Positions 60,418-64,000 of a stretch of DNA of 64,000 nucleotides are shown in pieces (position 1 is the first letter of the stretch; each line of letters begins with the position of its first letter). The stretch lies in assembly GCF_000743575.1 (NCBI RefSeq), contig NZ_JQGC01000027.1, forward strand, positions 1-64,000, given 5' to 3'. The position numbers were made by a program, and so were the translations under genes. Below the pieces are notes generated by a model. The model searched no databases, had not been told where the DNA came from, and saw nothing but the letters and a program-made list of their open reading frames with translations. This DNA is from Devosia riboflavina (lineage in GTDB: Bacteria; Pseudomonadota; Alphaproteobacteria; Rhizobiales; Devosiaceae).

Positions 60418-61848
60418 TCAGGCCGCAGGGGATCGAACCAAACCGCCCAGCCGTGCCGTGGGCAGGCGGAGTTCGACCAGAAGCCCGCCAAGCGCGGAAC
60501 GCTTGAGCTCGAGACTTCCGCCGTAGACATCAACCAGTTCCTTGACGATATCCAGCCCAAGTCCGGATCCCGGCGTTTTCTCGTCCAGCCTGACACCGCG
60601 GCGCAACACTTTGCGCGCGTCGTCCTCGGAAAGTCCGGGGCCGTTGTCATCAATACGAATCAGCAACTGCGTGCCCTTGGCGTTGCGCTCGCTCGAGAGC
60701 CGCACCCCTACCTGCCCCTTGGACCACTTGCAGGCATTGTCGAGCAGGTTCCCCGCCATTTCCTCGAGGTCGGCCTCGTCTCCCCTGAACCAGGGCAGCG
60801 AAGCATCCGGCCGCTGGAAAGCCACGGTCACATCGGGATGGATTTTGCGCATCACGCGTGTCAGGCGCAGCATGATCATGGTCGAGTCGGCCTTCTTGCC
60901 GACAATGGATGTACGGGCTGCCAGCCGCGCCCGTTCGAGATAGGTCGAGACCATATTGCTCATTTTCTCGGTCTCGGCCTGCACGACGTCAGCCAGCGCA
61001 CCCTTCTTGGCGCCTGCCTCGTTGCGAAGCACTGCAATCGGCGTCTTCAGCCCATGGGCAAGATTGCCCACCTGATTGCGCGCCCGCTCGATGATCTGCG
61101 CATTCGAGCGCAGCAATTCGTTGACCTCTTCGGCCAAAGGCGCGATTTCGGTGGGATATTGCCCGGTGATTTCGGTGCTTTCACCCTCGCGCACGCTTTC
61201 AATGGCAGCGCTGAGCTTGTCGATCGGCCGCAGCGCAAAGCGCGCCACGATCACGCTCATGATCGCCAGCATGGCCCCGACCGCGCCGAGCACGATAAAA
61301 GTCTGCCCGCGGAAATCTTCGACGAGGCCGAGAATTTCGGTGAGATTGCCCGCCACCTCGATGCGATAGGTTTCGCCATCGAGCGTCACGCTGCGTTCGA
61401 GAACGCGGAGCTGGGTGCCGAACGCATCCGCCACGACGCCCGTGCGCCGCCCGAGTTCATCGAGCGACCCGGTCAGTTGCGGCAGGTCGATGCCGACCAC
61501 CGACGTCGAGAGATTGACGAGCACACCGTCGCCATCGCGAATGATCCAGTACCAGCCCGAACGCGGCCGGTCGAAACGCGGGTCGGCCAGAGCAATATCG
61601 GGATCACGCGGATCGCCCACTTCGAGCAGGATGCCGGCAAGGCTTTCGACGTGAAAATCCAGCGTCTGCGACAGCGTCGTATCGAGTGCGCGCGAATAAA
61701 GATCGGTGAGCAGAAAGCCAGTCGCGAGCAGCGCTACGACGAGCCACCCCACCGTCAGCCAGAAAAGCGAGGCGGCAATGGAGCCCTTGCGCAGCCAGTT
61801 CTTGGCCGCCTGGGGTTGCGGCGCCGGTTTCTCGGCCTCGCTGGACAA
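60418..61848 (-). CDS. feuQ: Sensor histidine kinase FeuQ-like
   Basis: 476 residues beginning at TTG 61848 directly behind feuP. Two membrane helices (about 28-50 and 183-205) enclose a periplasmic sensor region; then a HAMP-like part and a PhoQ-type dimerisation helix with H265 in NLAHGLKTPIAVLRNEA, N box (LLDNACKWS), G1 (DDNGPGL) and GSGLGLDI. The HGLKTP phosphorylation motif is typical of FeuQ/PhoQ-type kinases. In Rhizobium leguminosarum feuPQ adjoin cycHJKL and affect iron uptake; in Sinorhizobium they control osmoadaptation and cyclic glucan export. Confidence 0.88.
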   Translation of the reverse strand: MSSEAEKPAPQPQAAKNWLRKGSIAASLFWLTVGWLVVALLATGFLLTDLYSRALDTTLSQTLDFHVESLAGILLEVGDPRDPDIALADPRFDRPRSGWYWIIRDGDGVLVNLSTSVVGIDLPQLTGSLDELGRRTGVVADAFGTQLRVLERSVTLDGETYRIEVAGNLTEILGLVEDFRGQTFIVLGAVGAMLAIMSVIVARFALRPIDKLSAAIESVREGESTEITGQYPTEIAPLAEEVNELLRSNAQIIERARNQVGNLAHGLKTPIAVLRNEAGAKKGALADVVQAETEKMSNMVSTYLERARLAARTSIVGKKADSTMIMLRLTRVMRKIHPDVTVAFQRPDASLPWFRGDEADLEEMAGNLLDNACKWSKGQVGVRLSSERNAKGTQLLIRIDDNGPGLSEDDARKVLRRGVRLDEKTPGSGLGLDIVKELVDVYGGSLELKRSALGGLLVELRLPTARLGGLVRSPAA

Positions 61849-61856
61849 GGCCGAAC

Positions 61857-62513
61857 CTACTCGATGATCTGGTAGCCGAGGCCACGCACGGTCTGGATGC
61901 AGTCTTCCGGCAGCTTCTTGCGCAGGCGCCCGACAAACACTTCGATCGTGTTGCTATCGCGATCAAAATCCTGGTCGTAGAGATGCTCTGTAAGCTCGGT
62001 GCGCGACACCACCTTGCCCTTGTGGTGCATGAGATAGCTGAGGAGCCGCAATTCGTGGCTCGTCAGCTTGATCGCCTGCCCGTCCACGGTCACCCGGCCC
62101 GAACGCGCATCGAGCCGCACGGGTCCGGCCGTGATTTCATTGCTGGCATGCCCCGCGGCGCGGCGCACCAGCGCGCGGAGGCGCGCCAGCACTTCTTCCA
62201 TATGGAACGGCTTTGCCACGTAGTCATCGGCGCCGGCATCGATGCCCTGCACCTTGTCGCTCCAGCGATCGCGCGCCGTCAGCAGCAGCACGGGCAGGGT
62301 CTTGCCCGCCCGCCGCCATTCTTCGAGCACGGAAAGGCCATCCATCTGCGGTAGGCCGATATCGAGCACCACCGCGTCATAGGGTTCGGTATCGCCGAGG
62401 AAATGTCCCTCTTCCCCGTCAAAGGCCACGTCCACGACATAGCCTGCTTCGGTCAGAGCTTCCTTGAGCTGCCTGTTGAGATTGGTATCGTCTTCGACAA
62501 CTAGAATACGCAT
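61857..62513 (-). CDS. feuP: Response regulator FeuP-like (OmpR family)
   Basis: 218 residues: receiver domain with D8-D9, phospho-acceptor D51 (VLDIGLPQMDG) and K102 region (AKPFHMEE), then an OmpR-type winged helix (about 125-217, TSHELRLLSYLMHHKGKVVSR, VFVGRLRKKL). Near-identical pattern to FeuP/PhoP-like regulators of Hyphomicrobiales (FDGEEGHFLGDTEPYDAVVLD). Stop is eight bases before the feuQ TTG, so coupled. Preceded by a small periplasmic protein gene 22 bp upstream. Confidence 0.93.
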   Translation of the reverse strand: MRILVVEDDTNLNRQLKEALTEAGYVVDVAFDGEEGHFLGDTEPYDAVVLDIGLPQMDGLSVLEEWRRAGKTLPVLLLTARDRWSDKVQGIDAGADDYVAKPFHMEEVLARLRALVRRAAGHASNEITAGPVRLDARSGRVTVDGQAIKLTSHELRLLSYLMHHKGKVVSRTELTEHLYDQDFDRDSNTIEVFVGRLRKKLPEDCIQTVRGLGYQIIE

Positions 62514-62535
62514 GACTGCCCCCGCCGCTCAGCTG

Positions 62536-62835
62536 CTATTGCGCGTTCAGAACCAAATTCTGCGCCTGACCGTCAGCCGTCAAGACACCAATGATATAAA
62601 CCAGTTGCCCGCCCTGGTCACAAACCTGAACGTTCAGGATTTCAGCAGAGGGATCGACCCCGGCCGAGGCCAATACCGCATCGAGCGACATGATCTGGCC
62701 GGAGGTGACCGCCTCCTGAATTTCCTGGCGGCCAAGGCAGGCCTGGGCCTGGCTCGTTCCGGTGCCCGCAAGGGCAAGGGCGAGCGCCAGGGCGATGGCA
62801 GCAGCAGCGGAAGGTTTTGGGGCTTTGGTTTTCAT
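62536..62835 (-). CDS. Small periplasmic PepSY-like protein, positional FeuN counterpart
   Basis: 99 residues with a signal peptide (about 1-30, ending SQAQ) and a 65-residue mature domain holding two cysteines and the PepSY-like pattern EIQEAVTSGQIMSLDAVLA and LVYIIGVLTADGQAQNLVL. It is the gene immediately upstream of feuP in the same direction. In Sinorhizobium a small periplasmic protein, FeuN, is encoded in front of feuPQ and restrains FeuQ; this gene has the right size, location and position, but sequence identity to FeuN could not be checked. Confidence 0.75.
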   Translation of the reverse strand: MKTKAPKPSAAAAIALALALALAGTGTSQAQACLGRQEIQEAVTSGQIMSLDAVLASAGVDPSAEILNVQVCDQGGQLVYIIGVLTADGQAQNLVLNAQ

Positions 62836-62932
62836 GAGGCCAAACTAGCGGGGTCTTACTGAATGGGACATGAATAAGGCAATTCATCTTGGCGTCCACA
62901 GTTCCCATTATGCGCGGGGCCCCGCGCGCATC

Positions 62933-63112
62933 TCACGCTGCGTCGCTTTTGAGCCCCTTGCGCAGGAAGATGATGGCCAGGGCTTCCAGAATGAGGCTGC
63001 CCGCCGAACCGCCGTCGAGCGCGGGCAGCTCCACCCCCAGCACCTGCGCCAAACCGGCCACCAGCATGAAAGCCGCGACAATATAGGTCCGGTAGCCCGA
63101 CAACATGGTCAT
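62933..63112 (-). CDS. Possible separately translated holin-like protein (in-frame internal start)
   Basis: An ATG at 63112, in frame with the endolysin, has a strong GGAGAG ribosome site (63123-63118) five bases before it. Initiation here would give a 59-residue protein with two membrane helices and a basic-to-neutral tail, the size and look of a holin. It is either a fused domain only, an independently expressed holin, or both. Confidence 0.4.
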   Translation of the reverse strand: MTMLSGYRTYIVAAFMLVAGLAQVLGVELPALDGGSAGSLILEALAIIFLRKGLKSDAA

Positions 63113-63670
63113 GATTTCTCTCCGTTGCATGGATGAAGGAAGTTTCACATCAATCAGCGCTGCCGCCCTGATTTCGGCCACGCGGCGCGTCCAGCCCCGG
63201 CCAAAGACCGCAAAACTGGTCAGCCGCTGGAGAAAGCTCAGGCGCCGGTCGCAGAGCATATTGATAAGTCGCCTTGGATCGGCCGCTTCGACCGCCGCCA
63301 GCGTTACCGGCCCGATCTCGCCATCGGCCGCGACGCCAAGCGCCGCCTGCAGCACACGCGCTGCCCGGTCCGGACCCGAATTGACGGCAAAGTCGAACAG
63401 CGCCAGGTCGACCCCGCTCGGCATGGAACCGGCCTTAGCCGTGTTCCAATAATTTGCCCGATAGATCAGCGCCGCTTCATTCCGCGTCAGCGCTGCGACT
63501 GCCGTCTTGGGCAAACCCGTCCAGGGCGTCACCTTTCGCCAACGCGCCAGCGTCTTGCGGGTAATCCCCATATTGGTGGCCCCGCCGGGATCGCTGGGAT
63601 GGTCGACATAGCCGCCCTCGTGCCGCAGAATTTCAGTCAGGCAGCGCTCGAACCGCTCGTCATTCGCCAT
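62933..63670 (-). CDS. GH108 N-acetylmuramidase (endolysin) with C-terminal holin-like segment
   Basis: 245 residues. N-terminal GH108 lysozyme domain (about 5-95) with the catalytic Glu in RHEGGYVDHPSDPGGATNMGIT; then a PG_binding_3 domain (about 88-170, LFDFAVNSGPDRAARVLQAALGVAADGEIGP) and a C-terminal part with two membrane helices (about 195-212 and 225-240). Endolysins of phages and gene transfer agents have this core. ATG 63670 with GGAGG six bases upstream; start lies inside the end of the upstream tail gene (11-bp overlap). The membrane tail may also be made separately from an internal start at 63112. Confidence 0.85.
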   Translation of the reverse strand: MANDERFERCLTEILRHEGGYVDHPSDPGGATNMGITRKTLARWRKVTPWTGLPKTAVAALTRNEAALIYRANYWNTAKAGSMPSGVDLALFDFAVNSGPDRAARVLQAALGVAADGEIGPVTLAAVEAADPRRLINMLCDRRLSFLQRLTSFAVFGRGWTRRVAEIRAAALIDVKLPSSMQRREIMTMLSGYRTYIVAAFMLVAGLAQVLGVELPALDGGSAGSLILEALAIIFLRKGLKSDAA

Positions 63671-64000
63671 AGATCCCCTCCGCCGCATGACCTGCGCCCA
63701 GCGCCGCACTCACCTGCGCCACCGAAAATCCGAAACTGGTAGCAAGGCCGCCGAAATCCGCAGCCTGTTCGGCTGCGCCATAGCTCGCCGAAGCCATCGA
63801 AACCTCGATGCTGCGCTTGAGCGTCAAGCCATCAAAAATGGAAAGCCGATAGAGCTCGGGCGTCACTTCCAAAGCCGGCTCCGCCGCCCCCCAGGCATCG
63901 TCCTCGGCTCGGCTGCGCCGCATCCAGGAAAAGACAACTGCGTCCGCCCCATTCCTTTCGGCTCGCAGATGGACCGGCGCCAACGGCAATCCCGGTTCGG
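63660..64000 (-). CDS. GTA/phage tail-tip (baseplate 'megatron') protein, C-terminal end only
   Basis: The last 113 codons of a gene that begins outside the window. LAPVHLRAERNGADAVVFSWMRRSRAEDDAW, LYRLSIFDGLTLKRSIEVSMASASYGAAEQAADFG and FSVAQVSAALGAG are the C-terminal pattern of the large host-specificity/baseplate protein that closes alphaproteobacterial gene transfer agent and related tail clusters. Position next to an endolysin gene supports this. Whether the cluster is a domesticated GTA or a prophage cannot be decided from this end. Confidence 0.72.
   Translation of the reverse strand, partial: EPGLPLAPVHLRAERNGADAVVFSWMRRSRAEDDAWGAAEPALEVTPELYRLSIFDGLTLKRSIEVSMASASYGAAEQAADFGGLATSFGFSVAQVSAALGAGHAAEGIYGE

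Noticed and set aside
62933..64000. Full prophage
   Set aside because: Only two phage-type genes are in the window, with no integrase or attachment site; a gene transfer agent end is as likely.

Overview
The window looks like a chromosomal segment of a GC-rich alphaproteobacterium of the order Hyphomicrobiales (Rhizobiales), most probably a Devosia-like organism. Grounds are the feuPQ next to a cytochrome c maturation (cycHJKL-type) operon and glnE, several protein families typical of this group (DUF2865, GFA paralogues, PdhS/PleC-type and HWE histidine kinases, clan AA aspartic protease), a class II DAHP synthase, and gene-transfer-agent-like phage genes at the right edge. The genus is inferred from gene content only. 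I saw no rRNA, tRNA, CRISPR array or insertion sequence. Coding density is very high and many neighbouring genes overlap.

Layout. 1-5.3 kb (leftward): an Ala/Pro-rich Ig-like membrane-anchored protein (partial), citramalate synthase and a run of three GFA-fold zinc proteins plus a VOC protein that are translationally coupled, then a DUF559 protein. 5.3-9 kb: a mosaic palindromic repeat, cysS with an unusual Cys-rich leader peptide, a candidate small RNA with anti-Shine-Dalgarno loops, cytochrome c' and an FAH-family hydrolase. 9-24 kb: DUF2865 protein, gltX-nadE, an outer membrane protein, an HWE kinase with a single-domain response regulator, DAHP synthase, glutathione reductase, rpiA, an L,D-transpeptidase, moaA, a VOC protein and an Lrp regulator. 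24-34 kb: PleC/DivJ/PdhS-type kinase, cobT, aspartic protease, dusA, universal stress protein, FGGY sugar kinase, NDH-2 and an EamA transporter. 34-48.5 kb: beta-mannosidase with a LacI-type operator, a GGDEF/EAL protein with a degenerate GGDEF motif, DoxX, two tandem ABC exporter half-transporters, aminopeptidase N and a second PdhS-like kinase coupled to a 57-residue gene. 48.5-62.8 kb: glnE, ccmHFEI (read leftward as ccmI-E-F-H), a divergent two-gene flavin oxidoreductase, an unknown 403-residue protein, a lipoprotein and feuQ-feuP with a small periplasmic PepSY/FeuN-like gene. 62.9-64 kb: GH108 endolysin with a holin-like tail and the 3' end of a GTA/phage tail-tip ('megatron') protein.

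Most of the window is core metabolism and regulation rather than a mobile island. The observations most worth following are: (1) a possibly leaderless Cys-rich uORF with alternative hairpins before cysS; (2) a three-hairpin candidate sRNA with CCUCC-type loops between two terminators; (3) four convergent gene pairs that share one CTAG tetranucleotide as both stop codons; (4) three tandem GFA paralogues with the same C-terminal HPDHDT signature; (5) a SoxA/opine-oxidase-like oxidoreductase pair placed between feuPQ and the ccm operon; (6) an in-frame internal start that would release a 59-residue holin-like protein from the endolysin gene; and (7) cell-cycle-type signals (clustered GANTC sites, TTAACCA boxes) upstream of the two PdhS-like kinases.
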